From Prostheceraeus crozeri (lineage: Eukaryota > Platyhelminthes > Polycladida > Euryleptidae), in contig CAJQUW010000464.1 of NCBI GenBank assembly GCA_907163375.1, positions 1 through 64,000 of the forward strand: 64,000 nucleotides of DNA, written 5' to 3'. The translations under genes and the position numbers were made by a program. Numbering within the stretch: the stretch's first letter is position 1; each line of letters starts with the position of its first letter. This document shows, in pieces, positions 1 through 10,351 of this stretch. The notes below the pieces were generated by a model, which was not told the DNA's origin, searched no databases, and saw only the letters and a program-made list of their open reading frames with translations.

Positions 1-1412
1 GGTGGGTGCAGGTAAGCAACGTTTTTCTCACTGCACGATAAGTGAGTATATGGAAGACTTTCCTAGACCCAACATTTGCCAAAACGTACCGAATTTGCAT
101 CTCCATTTTTTCCATCCGAGGCCCTTCCCCTTCATTCATTTGATGCGAAAAATGACTTTTGTCCTCATCCCAGAAAACCTCCAAAACCCTGACTTTTCCA
201 ACTCTGACGGTTTCTTGCCATTTTCCTCCCTGAAAATCCCAAGAAAATGAGTCCAAACTGAGCTAATTCCACATGCCTTTTTCTCATTTCTCAGCTTTCA
301 AATGAGCTGATGGCACGACTTTCTACCATCTCTACAACCAAAGTTGGAAGTGTGACCAGGAGGGGCGGTGGTGGGTGCGGGTGGTGGGGTGGGGTCAGAA
401 CTTTTCTCTCCGATTGAGTTGGAAGTATTTAGCCGTTCCTAGACGCTAAAATTGGCGAAAACGTTCCGAAATTGTGACGTCACTCTCATTTTCCGCATCC
501 AACAGCACTTTCCCTTCATGACAAAAAATGGACTGTTCTCATCCCAAAACCGCCAAAACCTGACTTTTTCCAACTACTGACAGTTTCCTGCCAATTTTTC
601 CTCCCTAAACCCAATAGAAAATGAGTCCCAAACTGAGCTTTCCACTGCCTTTTTCTCATTCTCAGCTTTCAAATGAGCTATGGCACGACTTTCTACCATC
701 TCTACAACCAAAGTTGGAAGTGTGACAGGAGGGGGTGGGGGTGCGGGTGGTGGGGTGGGGGTCAGAACTTTTTCTCTCCGATTGAGTTGGGAAGACGTTC
801 CTAGACCCAAAATTGGCCAAAACGTCCGAATTTGCACTCCATTTTCCCATCCAAGCACTCCTTCATGTCGAAAAACGACTTTTCTCATCCCAAAACCACC
901 AAAACCTGACTTTTTCCAACTCTGACAGCTTCTTTCCATTTTCCTCCCTAAACCCAAGAAAATGAGTCCAAACTGAGCTTTCCACTGCCTTTTTCTCATT
1001 CTCAGCTTTCAAACGAGCTATTGCACGACTTTCTACCATCTCTACAACCAAAGTTGGAAGTGTGACAGGAGGGGGTGGGGGTCAGAATTTTTTCTCTCCG
1101 ATTGAGTTGGGAAGACCTTCCTAGACCCAACTTTGACCAAAGCGTCCGAATGTGCACTCCATTTTCCAATCCGAGCACTCCTTCATGTCGAAAAAAGACT
1201 TTTCTCATCCCAAAACCACCAAAACCTGACTTTTTCCAACTCTGACAGCTTCTGCCATTTTCCTCCCTAAACCCAAGAAAATGAGTCCAAACTGAGCTTT
1301 CCACTGCCTTTTTCTCATTCTCAGCTTTCAAATGAGCTATGGCACGACTTTCTACCATCTCTACAACCAAAGTTAGAAGTGTGACAGGAGGGGGTGGGGG
1401 TGGCGGCTGAGT
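1..1412. repeat. Tandem satellite array, ~320-370 bp units
   Basis: A recurring block containing TCAGCTTTCAAA starts near 291, 662, 1002 and 1321, so unit lengths are about 371, 340 and 319 bp. Each unit has a G-rich stretch (gggggtggg), a 'ctctccgattgagttgg' segment and a 'cctgactttttccaac' segment. The core 'ctttcaaacgagctattgcacga' type sequence also occurs reverse-complemented in the arrays at 2795-3773, 32197-33350 and 50675-52950, so this is one dispersed satellite family in opposite orientation here. Open frames through the array on both strands are by-products of low stop density. The left edge of the window cuts the array. Confidence 0.85.
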
Positions 1413-1549
1413 CAGCATTTCACATTTTGTCCTTGCGCCTGCAATGGGGTTACTACTACTGAGTATGCTTGTAGATTGGTTGAATCGCTCTGGTGTGCTT
1501 GTTCGAAACCTCTGGTTGCCTGATGCTTCTGGAAGTTCTGAATACGAAT
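1413..1549 (-). CDS. Probable host exon (unrecognised gene), 3' piece
   Basis: On the minus strand a pyrimidine-rich acceptor (TTTTACTTCAG) ends at 1550 and an open reading frame begins at 1549, starting in phase 1 so that it joins the upstream exon at 2505-2756 with a shared Asp codon. It encodes a Ser/Thr/Pro-rich, low-complexity stretch (for example SELPEASGNQ, ending CEMLTQ). No donor is visible before the satellite begins at about 1412, so the exon may be interrupted by the satellite or be terminal. I do not recognise the protein. Phase compatibility and the acceptor are the only support. Confidence 0.45.
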
Positions 1550-2504
1550 CTGAAGTAAAAAAATCAATCGACTGGTGGATAACGGAAACATAAAATGCAA
1601 TTTCTTTTAAATAACGTCGCAGCATACCTATACTGCACATTCTCCAGCTGAGAAACAGTAATAAATAACGACTACATGTTCACCCTCAATAAATGTGATA
1701 TTTGTCATCAATCTTTGTATATATTCCCTTGTATGATTCCTGAGAATCTGGCAAATATATCATTATCATTATTTACATATTTGATGCTCATGAAAAATAT
1801 CTACAAACAAATTAAAATTGACTGAAGTAAGTACATATTTAGTCGATAGTTTGACTTGGTCATTCTGAAATTATTTACACAAAACAAATAAGGAGCTTTT
1901 TGCTGTAGGCCTACCATTTTTTGCAAATAGTTAGAAATCCCAATAGACCGATGAAATTTCCTGAAATTACATATTTACCCAAACTCTTTTAAATATCGAT
2001 ATATTTATGTCATTCCACTAAATTTCTCGGCAGTTTACTGACTCTGTTGTAATTTCGAATTTCATAAGCAGTTTCCTTAAATTATTGAATCCGGATGTTC
2101 AACGAAAGGAATTCAGTTATTTAGACAATTGACGTCAGTTACTAGTATAATTGACGTCAATCACTTTGTCGCTGATTTTAACCCCCCTCATCCCCAGTTG
2201 TCACCCTAAGTCAACTTTGGCACAGCTCCCTCCCTTCCCAGTTGACGTCAACTATCTCTACTGCTGCTATCAACTTGCTGTTCATGTCTATAGATTTGAG
2301 TATCCCATTAATCTGATTAGCTCGTCCTTAAGATGTTATTTTGACTTCTGTTTGGTTACTTTTTATATTTGAAGTTGATTTTTGAAGAAATTTGACACGG
2401 TATGATCGTATCTTCGTTGATAAAACTTCTGTGGAAATGTTATGAACGACCCCTTAAGTACAACCCATCACAAAACAGTATTTCTGCGTAAAAAGGAAAT
2501 GTAC

Positions 2505-2756
2505 CTGAGATAATGTCACTGCGAAAGGTTTCCGAACTGGGTAAAGGGGGTAATTTGGCGGAGGTCGTAGGCAACACAGGTGGAGAAACTGCCTCTGATG
2601 GATGATTGATTGTTGACTTCCTTTTCGGCGTCAATTGTTTCGACTCGATAAAGAAATCAGTTCGTTTTCGTTGCCGCGGTTGCTCGTAGTCCGTCGACGC
2701 CAAATAATTGAATTCGATGAGGTTCCTGCAACGCTTGCGGACCGTCAGTAAATCAT
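2505..2756 (-). CDS. Probable host exon (unrecognised gene), 5' piece
   Basis: A 252-bp open exon on the minus strand. It is preceded by a strong acceptor (GGCTCTTTTCAG ending at 2757) and followed by a donor (CTCAG|GTAC, intron from 2504). The peptide begins DDLLTVRKRCRNLIEF, continues through a basic Pro/Ser-rich region and ends SETFRSDIIS. It splices in phase to 1549-1413 across a ~955-nt intron (1550-2504) that otherwise looks like ordinary non-coding AT-rich DNA. Codon use and base composition differ from the transposons. The left end of family-2 copy C starts 38 bp upstream at 2795, so that element sits in an intron of this gene. Function unknown. Confidence 0.5.
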
Positions 2757-2794
2757 CTGAAAAGAGCCAAGAAACATGATCTTAGCAGTGCGAT

Positions 2795-3773
2795 AGTAGT
2801 AAGAAAACGGCGAACACTCCACCGGCGCGACCCCCCTCTGGAACGACAGAGGTCTGTCGTGGTCGGCCGCCGTGGTGCTTCGAGTCTGACCCCCCCCCCT
2901 CTGGAACGACAGAGGTCTGTCGTGGTCGGCCGCCGTGGTGCTTCGAGTCTGACCCCCCCCTCTGGAACGACAGAGGTTTGTCGTGGTGTGCCGGCCAGGT
3001 TGGTCAACAAAATGTTCGCTGACGTCCCCCCCCGATAAAACGACAGAGTGTCGTGGTGGACTTGGGCGACCGCCAGGTTTTGATTTGAGGCTATAGTGTG
3101 TTATGATTTTCGTGAAATCTGATGAATGTTGGGTTGAAACTGCGATGTTTCGAGTGGAAGCAGTGCTCGGATGGGAAAACGGAGGCCAGATTCGGATTCA
3201 GTGTGAAATTCTGCCTCTGTATGGTGAATTTGAAAGCAATCGGAGAGAAAAAGTTTCGCTGACGTCCCCCCCCTCGGCACCGACCTTCCAACTTTGCTTC
3301 TAGTGGACGGATTTTGTCGTGCAATAGCTCGTTTGAAAGCTAAGAGTGAGACACATTCACTGAAAGAATCGGCTTGTTCATATCTGTCTTCGTTTAGATG
3401 TGAGACGCCATTTAAGATTTTGGGAGATTGGCGAAAAACGACAGAGTTAGAATTTTGGACGTTTTGGGCTCTAGCGTCAAAACGAAGCATCGGATGGGAA
3501 AACGGATTTCAGATTTGGAATCAGCATGAAATTCTCTATCAACATGGTGAGTTTCAAGTCAATCGGAGAGAAAATTTTCAACATTTTTCGAAAAAACGAC
3601 AGTTAGAATTTTTGCGATGGCTGTGGGCTGTAGAGCCAAAACGAAGCATCGGATGGGAAGACGGAGGCCAGATTCGGATTCAGCGTCAAATTCTGCATGA
3701 AAATGGTGTATTTCCAGCTTAATCGGAGCACTAGAACCGGAGATAGACGGATTTAAAGATTTGGATGATGGGT
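2795..3773. repeat. Left-end composite satellite array of family-2 copy C
   Basis: Starts with AGTAGTAAGAAAACGGCG, the same terminus found at 50675 (copy B) and, diverged, at 32197 (copy A). The flanks diverge immediately outside it, so this marks the element end. It holds about three ~60-bp units with the palindromic core ACGACAGAG-(G)T(C)TGTCGT and C-runs, then longer satellite units with 'gtggacggattttgtcgtgc' and 'agctcgtttgaaagctaag'. Polinton-1 inserted immediately after it, separating it from the rest of copy C at 23664 onward. Confidence 0.75.
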
Positions 3774-3914
3774 ATTACGAGTAATGGGCAAAAGACCGTT
3801 CCAGGACACCATAAAATTCAAAAAAATAGTATCTTTAAAAACGACATAAATTCATGAATTTAGACCCTTTTTCAGGTATTTAAGACCTAAATTCATAAAT
3901 TTAGGCGTTTTTAA

Positions 3915-4900
3915 CCTTCCCCCGACGAAGCGGGGTAAAAAAATACCCCAGAGGTATTTGATAATCGATATTTATGATTTGTACTTATTTTTCATTGGCA
4001 ATATTTTACATATTTAAAGTACCAAACACACTTTAAAAAATAAATGATTTGCCTGATGATCAACGTAATGTATATAAATGAAAAAATGGCCTTAACGTCA
4101 CTGGGGTATTTTATTACCCCACTTCGTCGGCTACGTCGGTGTTTTTCTCTTATTAAAATGGTCTTAGTTTTGTAATTATTTTGTCTTTAGATCATATGTT
4201 CTTCTGAATTAATGATTTCTTTAGTATTCTAGTATACTCCTACAATTAATTTAGCAACGTAAAGCAAGCAAATGCATGGAGTGACGAGTAAGAAATGAAA
4301 AAAACGACGCTTTTATTTGTTCTCATGCGCTTCTCTCTCTATATACAGAGTGTTCAAAAAGTGACTGTGCACCTATTAATCTTAATATAAAATCAAAACA
4401 AATGATTCCAAATCAAGTAATTTGTGTATTAATGATAACCAAGTAACAAAAAGATGTGGCAGCAGTCAAAGAAATTGCTGAAAATGACCTCCGCTTTCTC
4501 GAATACACAATTCAATCCGTTTTTTCATGTTGTTGAACACTGAAGCCAATTCTTCCTGAGTTATGACCTGAATGATTTCACTGATGTGCTGTTGAATTTC
4601 TTCTAAGTTGCGTGGCTTCCTTTTGAACACTTTTTCTTTAACGGTTCCCCATAGGTAGAAATCTAAGGGGTACTTGTTACAGTGTTACTTGTTCTCTATG
4701 CAGTTCTGATGTGCAGCTCTGATGTGCAGTTCCCAGTTCATTTTTTTACTGAGTTTTGTTATTAAAAGAACTTGATCCTATAAATGTGTTTTCTTTTTAA
4801 AAACATATTTCTACGAAATTAAATAGAGAAATTCGAATGGGGTAAAAAAATACCCCGCTTCGTCGGTGATGTCGCAAAAAATGTCTTCGTCGGGGGAAGG
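3915..4900. mobile_element. piggyBac-type non-autonomous element in the TIR
   Basis: Perfect 16-bp inverted ends, CCTTCCCCCGACGAAG at 3915-3930 and its inverse at 4885-4900, flanked by TTAA at 3911-3914 and 4901-4904. The empty site in the right TIR has a single TTAA at this place, which proves insertion. TTAA duplication with CC-start termini is the piggyBac signature. It has no transposase of its own. Inside are three GGGGTA...TACCCC palindromic stretches (near 3932, 4103 and 4840) and a Tc1/mariner fragment. Confidence 0.9.
4466..4670 (-). pseudogene. C-terminal fragment of a Tc1/mariner-type transposase
   Basis: The minus strand reads PLDFYLWGTVKEKVF, then about 45 residues rich in NLEEIQQHISEI, ending in RGGHFQQFL and a stop at 4466-4468. 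'PLDF-LWG' is the hallmark block near the third catalytic residue of many IS630/Tc1/mariner transposases. Everything upstream of the block is missing. A terminus-like 'cagagtgttcaaaaagt' follows the stop at about 4346. This is a dead fragment captured inside the piggyBac-type element. Confidence 0.65.
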
Positions 4901-5509
4901 TTAAAAATACCCAATTTTCAAATTTTTCAAAATCTCAAATTTGAGAATTACAATTTTACACCCTTAAAATCGTGACCGTTCCAGGACACCGAAAATCATA
5001 AAAGTTAAGAATCTCAAATTTGTGAATTACAATTTTCTCGCTTAAATCATGACCGTTCCAGGACACGGAAAAAATCATAAAAGTTAAGAATCTCAAATTT
5101 GAGAATTACAATTTTTACCTTGTAAATCATGACCGTTCCAGGACACCGAAAATCATAAAAGTTGAGTATTTCAAATTCATGAATTTTATCCATCTTTCAG
5201 GTTTTTAAAATATATCATGTGACTAATAATATTTCTTTAAGAATGTAACACAATCTCTTACAATGCCTATTATTGTTACTGCTTTGCACTCTGATGAACC
5301 TCCCAATTGTAGGGAACAGCTGCTCCCGCATACATGACATAAATGCAGTTGCTTCTGGCATTCCTGAACCATTGAATTACAGAACAAGCAGCTGTTACCC
5401 TATTAAAGATTAAAACGACGTGGAATATATTGCAGCATGTAGGAAGTAAGTCTTCATTTTACAATTCCATTAATCATAACTAGTGACTGTTTTCTTTCTT
5501 CCTTGCAAA

Positions 5510-6115
5510 ATGCCAAAACGTACTGCCGCGGAAGCTTTTTCGTTTTACATGCCGATTTTACTGAACTTAATTAAAGAAGAGCACAAGGAAACTGCGAATA
5601 AATACTTTGAAGAGTGGAAGTTAGAAATTCAATCGAGAAAGAAGAACAAATTGGACTCTCAAAAACAAGTGGAGGTTATTACAGTAAAAATAGAACAGTA
5701 TCTGACCACTACTACAATTCCTCAGTTCAATGTTACAAAAGAACATTTCATTACCATCGAGGATAGTGCTACTATGATTTCAAAACTGATTGCAAGTGAT
5801 AAAGTACACCATGGGTCGTTGCTGAGAAGTGCTGCTTATCAAGGTTATGGATTTAAAAGAATTCTGGAATTGAGTGACAATAAAAAGAACAGATTTGTGG
5901 CAAACTTGGAACTATTTAGAATTTCCTATAACGTAAGTTATTGTTATTTCTTGATGAACTTATCAGATCTAATTCTATCACACGTTTTATTTTTAAATTC
6001 ATCAATGCCCATTAGTTTTGTTAGAAAACATTTTAAAGAATTCAAAATTTCTATAGAAAAATTGAATCAACCGACAACTATAGAAGAAATGAGGTTTGGT
6101 TCCCAAGATAAATGA
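5510..6115 (+). CDS. Unrecognised Polinton-1 protein, left-end gene
   Basis: First open frame inside the left TIR. I place the start at the ATG at 5510 (MPKRTAAEAF), which follows a pyrimidine-rich tract. A frame-internal start at 5483 is also possible. The first ~140 residues look like a genuine charged, helical protein (KYFEEWKLEIQSRKKN). After a GTAAGT at 5935 the composition changes to hydrophobic, so the true exon may end there or the tail may be intron read-through. No domain is recognisable. It is transcribed in the same direction as the protease downstream. Confidence 0.45.
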   Translation: MPKRTAAEAFSFYMPILLNLIKEEHKETANKYFEEWKLEIQSRKKNKLDSQKQVEVITVKIEQYLTTTTIPQFNVTKEHFITIEDSATMISKLIASDKVHHGSLLRSAAYQGYGFKRILELSDNKKNRFVANLELFRISYNVSYCYFLMNLSDLILSHVLFLNSSMPISFVRKHFKEFKISIEKLNQPTTIEEMRFGSQDK

Positions 6116-6201
6116 ACATTAACTGTGTTGTTTCACTTTTTAAGATATGTGCAATGTACATACATATTTGATGCATACATATTTATGAAGACTTCTTTAT
6201 A

Positions 6202-6411
6202 AGTAGTAACGCATTTTGGATTATTTTGAAATGCAATTAAATTTTCTTTTGTTCTCCAGTCTACTGATAGTAGACTGCCATTGTATAGATCTATATTTCA
6301 GTATGTAACATAATCTTTGTTATTTAAGCATGATTCATGGAACTTAGTAGTAACGTATTTTGGATTATTTTGAAATGCAATTAAATTTTCTTTTGTTCTC
6401 CGGTCTACTGC
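6202..6411. repeat. Direct repeat, ~66 bp, two copies 144 bp apart
   Basis: 'agtagtaacg' followed by 'attttggattattttgaaa' and 'ttttgttctcc' occurs at 6202-6267 and again at 6346-6411 with only a few substitutions. It lies in the gap between the left-end gene and the protease copies. The protease N-terminus is also duplicated just downstream, so this small region appears to have undergone local tandem duplication. Confidence 0.7.
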
Positions 6412-6554
6412 CATGAGACTCTGCTATTGTACAATTGTGTGATAAGATTGATTGTTGTATTATTACATTTGATGCAAAATACACTGCCGTTGTTTTTATT
6501 TTTCTGTACAAGAAGTAGACATTATTGCAGTTATTGGAATTTATTTCCTTTAAA

Positions 6555-6812
6555 ATGAATGATGAAAATCCGACAGTTATACTGAGTAATAATATAGGCG
6601 ATATATGTCCTCAGGTTTTTAACATGACTAAGTTTTTAAAATTATACGGCAAACAAACAACTACGATTTTCGATTTAAATGAGATCGCTAATCAATTGGG
6701 AATAAAGAATTTTCACCTATTGTTGAGGGATGAAATACTATTGATAAAAGATGTGCTAAGCACTAACTCTGCTAATAAACTGATTCCTTACCATGTACTT
6801 TTTTTAATTTAG
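6555..6812 (+). pseudogene. Partial duplicate of protease gene (N-terminus)
   Basis: Starts ATG at 6555 (MNDENPTVIL). From 'KLYGKQTTTIFDLNEIANQL' on, the peptide matches the N-terminal part of the protease copy at 6937-7382 (same ANQLGIKNFH block) but diverges at the ends. The reading frame stops before any catalytic residue, so it cannot be an active protease. It may be a tandem duplication remnant. A shared N-terminal domain on a different short protein is a less likely alternative. Confidence 0.6.
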
Positions 6813-6936
6813 ATTAAATTAAATCATTTCAAAATCGAATAAGTAGTAGGGAAAGTCATCATTGTGGAACAGTTTTAAAGCAATACCCCCCCTTCTGACT
6901 TCTAGGGGACGCTATAAGAAATTTTTTTATTATAAA

Positions 6937-7382
6937 ATGAGCAACATAAATGATTTTTTAATTTATATGGAACACAAACAACAACGAATTTTGATCTAAA
7001 GAAAATCGCAAATCAATTGGGAATAAAGAATTTTCACATATTGATGAGGGACGAATTACAATTGATTAAAGATAAGCCAACAATAACTATAAATTTCATA
7101 ACAAATCTTCATACGTCAGATGAAAAAGGAGTACATTGGTCTGCAGGTACGTCTAATAAAAATGGAGATAATTATTATTTTGACTCTTATGGACTTCCAC
7201 CTACAAATGAAGTTTAAAAATTACTTGGCAATGGAACTTATAATACATTTCAAATTCAAAAACCAGGAACCACTTATTGCGGTCAATTATGTCTTTATGT
7301 TTTATTTAAATTACAAAAAGGAGTGCCATTTCTTGATATTATGTTAGAATTGAACAAGGGAATTTCGTTCCCGAAACGTTAG
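6937..7382 (+). pseudogene. Adenain-like maturation cysteine protease (PRO)
   Basis: In the adenovirus-protease family (C5/C48-like Ulp1 fold), which processes capsid proteins in Polintons. Visible catalytic blocks are His in GVHWSA (~7129), Asp in YYFDSYG (~7177) and Cys in TYCGQLCLYV (~7278), in the right order and spacing. The natural start is probably ATG 6937. The frame shifts once in a T-run near 6950, and an in-frame TAA at 7215-7217 interrupts the region between Asp and Cys. The frame then stays open to TAG 7380-7382. It is a ~150-residue gene, shorter than adenain, and dead as it stands. It converges with the integrase, which ends 28 bp away on the other strand. Confidence 0.85.
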
Positions 7383-7409
7383 TTCCAATAATAATAATAA
7401 TAATGATAA

Positions 7410-8629
7410 TTAAGAATCGCTTCGTTGTAATTCATTTTGATAAAATCGGCCTCTGATATCTTCATTATTTAAATCTTTGATTTCGTAAGTAATTGGATAA
7501 GTTTGATTTATTTTACAAACTTCAAATATCTCTTTCGTCCAATAGCCCACGAAGCCTTTTTCAAATTTATTCTTATACTTAAATATTCTAACTCTATCAC
7601 CAATTTTAAATTTCGGCTTAAGTTTCTGCAAATTCGGATTACTCTTATTCGAATCATTATTCTCGAATATTTTCTTTCGTATTAAATCAGGGTCGTCAGA
7701 AGCATTCTTTGGGGTTTCTTCAATACCAGAATGAACTTTATTATTGTACTGCTCTACAACTCCTGGTAATATCTTCAACCATTTCTGATTTCTTTGCTCA
7801 GTAAATTTCTTGAATAATTTATTTTTTAACGTCCGATTGAATCTTTCTATCACTACGGCCTTCCCTGCATTTTCAGTTGAATACACAGTTTCAAATAGTG
7901 GCTGAACGTTTCGGTTATAAAATTCCGACCCTTTATCAACAAACAATTTCCTTGGCTTTCTCTTACTTTCTTGAAAGATTTCTTCAAACGCATATTTAAC
8001 TGACAGACAACTTTTGTTTTTTAAAGGCTTTACCCAAGCGTATCGTGTATATAAATCTATAACGGTCAATTCGTATTTGTAGTCCCTTTCATTCGGCATA
8101 TGAATAAGATCAGCACACCAAATATCATCTTTATTAAATACTTCTACTTTCAATAAATATTTAGGCTTTCTATATTCTTTATGAATTTCAGAGGCGTAGG
8201 TTCGAGCGTTGCTCTCAGACAGCTTTGCTGTCGTTTCATTTAAACCCTGACCGAATAATATTTTAGCTTGTAAAGCTTTCTTAACAAACATTCTTTCAAT
8301 TTTTTCTCTAAATGTAGGATTTTGAATACTATCTAATTCTTGAATCATCTTCTCATCAGCTGCATTTCGAAAACTTAGATCATGATTTCGATAAGCTAAA
8401 TCATGCCTGTAAGCTGCGGCATCTACTCTATTTATTGGTTCTTCACCTGGTTTTGGATTATTATTCTCATCTAGTCTTATATCTAATCGAGTTCCGGGAC
8501 CGGTATATGAATGACCAGGAAGATGTTTTTCTTTCGAATATTTACTCCAAATAAATCCAGGAAAGTTTTCTAATGCTTTTTGTATGTCGTTACCTTCATA
8601 AATTTTACAATTTGAGTTTTTATTTTTGT
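7410..8629 (-). pseudogene. PLA2-like domain fused in frame to rve integrase
   Basis: The C-terminal part is a Polinton DDE integrase. Asp is seen in WCADLIHM, Asp in LFVDKGSEF and Glu in VIERFNRTLK, with a C-terminal SH3-like/chromo-type tail. The gap between the second Asp and Glu is 29 residues, shorter than the usual 35. Reading upstream without a stop (8349 to ~8629) gives a parvovirus-type phospholipase A2-like domain, with the calcium-loop block SYTGPGTRLD and the His-Asp block AAAYRHDLAY followed by its usual helical tail (FVKKALQAKILFGQGL). Both domains share one frame. A piggyBac copy entered at TTAA 8630-8633. The missing N-terminus may begin at an ATG at 10329-10327 beyond it. PLA2 domains in small viruses breach endosomal membranes, and integrase inserts the element. 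Confidence 0.85.
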
Positions 8630-8763
8630 TTAACCCTTTCAGTCCGGCAACCTTTTTTTTCTTTGAAAAAAATCTTTCTCCTCAGAGATAGTCTTCTTAG
8701 ACCTCAAATAACATCATTTGAATAGAGAAAACGTTTTTGTGATTTTAGTTACGAGTTAGGACC

Positions 8764-8783
8764 ATGTATCATATATGATACAT
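8764..8783. repeat. Perfect 20-bp palindrome
   Basis: ATGTATCATA followed directly by its exact reverse complement, ~130 bp inside the piggyBac terminus. Sub-terminal inverted repeats are a usual binding feature for piggyBac transposases. The role here is inferred. Confidence 0.7.
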
Positions 8784-9115
8784 CCGGACTCAACGGGATC
8801 TTTACATAAATTCCAGTTTTAAAAGTTAATCTATGAGTTTGAGAAGAAATTTGTTATTGTTACATGTTTTTATTATTTGCAAACTATTTTCGAGTTATAT
8901 CATTGTATCTCCGCAATAAAGGTGAAAATTCATAAATGAAGTTGAGGCTATAATTCAACTGAACAAACAAATTCAACCAAAAAAACATTACTTTTCATCA
9001 GAAAATGATGAAAAATAAGGTTAGTTCACTAAGTTATTTACCTATTGTGAAAAAGTTTATAACAATTGCGATTTGGTCGAATGCACAGAAATATAGTACA
9101 TTTCTCACATCTTGT

Positions 9116-10268
9116 CTAAGTCAATGTATGGCAAACTTTGCACCGCTGTCTTTGGTCAGCTGTCACCAGCTCCGGCCAATGAGCGACCTGATCGGATCGA
9201 ATGTCAGTTTGAGGTATGATGGCAGAACGACGTCGTGTTTTTGCTGGAGAAATTGCTCCGTCCCCGACTCGGCATGGTCGACCTCGCTTTCGTGGGGTGC
9301 TGAGCATTTCGGGTGTCTTACCTTGGAGACATAATGAGTTTGACACCTTCGCAGAAAACGACAAAAGATCTAATCGACCTCTTGCCGCAACATCAAGTTG
9401 ATCACAATCTCTTTTATAATGAATCCAAGCGTTTACTAGACACAGGTTGATACTCTAAAAGAAGACAGGTTTGTAAAATTTCCTGGTTTTATGATCGCAG
9501 CGATAAAGTGACATCAGCATGTCGAATTTATCGACACCACACCCATATGTTGATGTAATGAGTGACAATCGCAGGTCATGGCACTTGAACCCTCTTCTCT
9601 GCCTTTCGATCAAATCGCTGAACATTTGTTATCGGGTCAACTGAAACATAAGAATAACTCAGCTGAATTGATCTGTTGTCGAACCAGCGGACGATAGAAA
9701 TATTTGTTTTCTTTTCTTGACGGCAATCAAACGAACCACGACCCGTAGTCTGAAGCTCCTTTTCCGATTTCAAAGGACATCCGCGCAAACGATTGGCTTG
9801 CAATGTACCAGCTGATTCTATACCGAAGTCTCTCTTCAACATAATCTGAAGTTCAATGAAATTGAAAAAATTGTCAAAATATACTATATGGTTTGCATGG
9901 CAAGGTAGCATTTCGCACACTTTCAAAACCATATCACCAGGCTGATATCCACATGATGACGATCTCAATTTCAAGGGCGAGCCATCATAAAAGTAGAAAT
10001 CATGTGTAAATCCATCCACTCGATTTCGAGAAATAACTTTGAAACCCCAACGATGAGGTATTTTCGGCAAGTATTGCTTCAGACTGGTTTTACCTTTAAA
10101 TGGTATGATTTGCTCGTCGACACTTTGGTGTTGTAGAGGCTCCGATTTCAAGCATGATCGACGAATGAATTCGAGCAATGTTCTGACCTTGAAGAGTCGG
10201 TCAAATTCATCACTATTTCGGTCCATCACAATGTCATTGTTGTCCGCAAAATGAATGAATTTATTCAA
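9116..10268 (-). pseudogene. piggyBac transposase remnant (DDE_Tnp_1_7)
   Basis: The 9576-10268 segment contains HFADNND, KVRTLLEFIRR, then the diagnostic SVDEQIIPFKGKTSLKQYLP and WGFKVISR, with the catalytic Asp in VDEQ and a second Asp in IVYFDNFFN. After a break, 9116-9364 has a basic stretch (RKRGRP) and then RQRCKVCHT, which looks like the start of the C-terminal Cys-rich finger that reads TTAA ends. The N-terminal third is absent and the two pieces are in different frames, so it is inactive. Confidence 0.85.
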
Positions 10269-10351
10269 TAAGAAAATCTAAATTAGCAATTTTTAATTTA
10301 ATTAAATTTTCGGAATTTGTAGAATTCATTTTAAAAGATAAAATAAAGGTT

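Larger units (their letters stand above)
3780..5240 (+). repeat. Left TIR of Polinton-1 (split by a nested element)
   Basis: Matches the reverse complement of about 23164-23663 from the terminus through 'gactaataatatttcttta' at ~5240, interrupted by the nested 986-bp element at 3915-4900. Without it the TIR is about 470-500 bp. It contains repeated ~75-bp subunits carrying 'gaccgttccaggacac' (four copies on this side) and the near-palindromic 'ctcaaatttgag'. The subunit copy number differs between the two TIRs. Confidence 0.9.
8634..10270 (-). mobile_element. 5'-truncated piggyBac transposon copy
   Basis: One end is defined: TTAA at 8630-8633 followed by CCCTTTCAGTCCGG, a typical piggyBac terminus. 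A perfect 20-bp palindrome lies sub-terminally at 8764-8783, and an imperfect inverse of the terminus (CCGGACTCAACGGG) lies next to it. The opposite end has no matching terminus. The transposase begins abruptly at ~10268 already inside the DDE domain, so the 5' part of the element is gone and the exact junction with Polinton-1 is not visible. Confidence 0.75.

Noticed and set aside
1441-1460. 'ttactactact' as the right terminus (inverse of AGTAGTAAG) of an element ending near the host exon
   Set aside because: Lies inside the predicted exon as a run of Ser codons, without the rest of the terminal sequence (no CGCCGTTTTC).
1002-1640. 212-aa frame on the minus strand through the satellite
   Set aside because: Most of it is satellite (RAIAHLKAENEKKAVESS repeated unit by unit). 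Only the 1413-1549 part has splice support as host coding sequence.
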